Source: Cyathus striatus | Lineage: Eukaryota; Basidiomycota; Agaricomycetes; Agaricales; Nidulariaceae | Length of the DNA stretch: 64,000 nucleotides | Assembly (NCBI GenBank): GCA_025738555.1 | Contig: JAOVFP010000004.1 | Coordinates: forward strand, 4,092,001-4,156,000 | Direction: 5' to 3' | Shown: piece after piece, positions 62,884 to 64,000 of the stretch | Numbering within the stretch: position 1 is the first letter of the stretch | Layout of the letters: every line of letters starts with the position of its first letter | Position numbers and translations under genes: made by a program | Notes under the pieces: model-generated | Seen by the model: the letters and a program-made list of their open reading frames with translations, nothing else | Told to the model about the DNA's origin: nothing | Database searches by the model: none

Positions 62884-63565
62884 AACATAGCCACATGATG
62901 GCCAACACACCAATTTTCATTCTGAGATTGAAATGCTTTATTCCAGGACATATGTGGGGTTGTCATCACATCGACACACAGCTATCTCATGCATGTTCTG
63001 TATGCTTACAGTCCTTTTGTTGATGAGATGTGGCTTATAATTACACATATATTCAATATTCTTCCATGTCTGCAGAAAATGAAAGTTGTGCAGGCAATTC
63101 TCAAGCTTGATCATGATGTCATTCAATAGCTGGAACAGGTAGAGTGGGCAAGATTTTTGACATTCTGAATGCCATTTCTTTTGCTGTTAAATTCACAGTA
63201 CCAATTTGCCACTCCTCTCAATTTAGAAAAAGATTCTTAATCTCTTCTCTAAGTTGATTTGAGCCCACATATGAATCCATTCCAGATTTACCAAGTCAGT
63301 GGCAGAAACAAGTGTCAGGACTGTATGATATTTGTATTTGCTTGAAGGTTCACCAACCCACCCTCAAACTGAGGGTTGGAGATAAAACAGCATAGATTTC
63401 AGTGAGGACAGCTTCATTCATGGCTACTGTAGATAAATGTGAAAGATTGTTCTATTGACAGGATCACCATTGTCAACACCCTTGGTCCCTTGATGCACAC
63501 CATCTGGAATGGAAAATTTAATCTCAGAAGCTGGCAGCTCTCATGGCAGTCAGCTTGACCCTTCT
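62884..63565. other. Spacer between inverted-repeat arms
   Basis: 682 bp with no coding frame of note. If the arms are the ends of a DNA element, this would be its interior and holds no transposase. Confidence 0.45.
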
Positions 63566-63770
63566 ATTTGTATATGTTTTATGCCAGACCTTATAGGAGG
63601 TCTCACTGAATTAAAGTTCAAATTTTGAACAGCATAAAGCAGAACATGAGATAAATATCATGAGACATAATATTCCCCTTCAACTCAGAATAAGCACTGT
63701 GTACCACTCTAGTAGAGAGACCTCACATAAGGTCTGGGAAGGAGACTGGGGAGCAAGCTCCCCCACAGAC
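63566..63770 (-). repeat. Inverted-repeat arm 2
   Basis: Reverse complement of arm 1 (58008-58096 joined to 62766-62883). It includes the uninterrupted empty site ATAATATTCCCC (about 63667-63678), which shows the target sequence before copia insertion. AGACCTTATAGGAGGTCT at 63584-63604 and its inverse at 63717-63737 are the inner palindrome copies. Confidence 0.75.
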
Positions 63771-64000
63771 TCCAAACCAGTTGCTCTCCATACGTTCAAG
63801 TCAGCTAACACTGTTATATCCAAAGAAGTTGAACTTGAACATGCTATGAGTGACTGGCAAAACTTGTAAGGTTGGTCATGTGATTCCAGTTTCCCATGGG
63901 CACTCAATTGCCTTCTGCTTCGCTTGTTGCTTACACTTGGTGCAGTACAATGCAGCATGTACACCATGCACTGATAATTCTGCAAGCCAAGTACCCTTCA

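Overview
The window is nuclear DNA of a mushroom-forming basidiomycete (Agaricomycetes-like). Genes are split by many 45-100 bp GT-AG introns. There are three class I hydrophobins, a fungal SLATT protein, a DUF3433 membrane protein, an mpaB-like oxygenase and a Ty1/copia element primed by an internal (half-tRNA) site. The species cannot be named from the sequence. All gene models are my own splicing by eye.

Layout. 1-7.8 kb is dense: a short-chain dehydrogenase (-), TFIID subunit TAF11 (+), an mpaB-type oxygenase (+) and a D-erythronate-dehydrogenase-like enzyme (-), with a small inverted-repeat element between TAF11 and the oxygenase. 8.5-9.2 kb is a second type of miniature inverted-repeat element, and its relative lies at 30.5-31.0 kb. 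9.9-15.0 kb is a tandem duplication of a drug/metabolite (EamA) transporter. The distal copy reads through, while the proximal copy has TGA stops exactly where the other has CGA. 15-20 kb and 23-30.5 kb are gene-poor and hold decayed coding scraps. 20.2-22.9 kb is a glutamine-rich Sfp1-type zinc-finger regulator (-).

31.3-38.9 kb carries a class II aldolase, a chitin-binding-like plus DM9 lectin-like protein and a DUF3433 membrane protein, all on +. 40.3-50.7 kb holds three class I hydrophobins around a beta-tubulin gene, then a tiny Cys/Gly/Ile-rich membrane protein starting on a 5-nt exon. 55.0-56.3 kb is a fungal SLATT-domain protein. 58.1-62.8 kb is a structurally complete copia retrotransposon: 198-bp LTRs with 3 differences, a 5-bp target duplication, one open frame without frameshifts, but nine in-frame stops. 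Eight of the nine are TGA, mostly where Arg is expected. It sits inside one arm of a larger inverted repeat whose other arm is at 63.6-63.8 kb.

How things connect. The hydrophobins coat hyphae and fruiting structures and share a core-promoter motif. The DM9 and SLATT proteins are candidate recognition or self/non-self proteins. The CGA-to-TGA pattern, seen independently in the retrotransposon and in the extra transporter copy, suggests CpG-directed C-to-T decay of duplicated DNA. That is the most interesting genome-scale signal here. The other unusual observations are a natural Tyr at beta-tubulin position 167, three evenly spaced CGG-N8-CCG hairpins upstream of the dehydrogenase, and the microexon gene at 50.3 kb.
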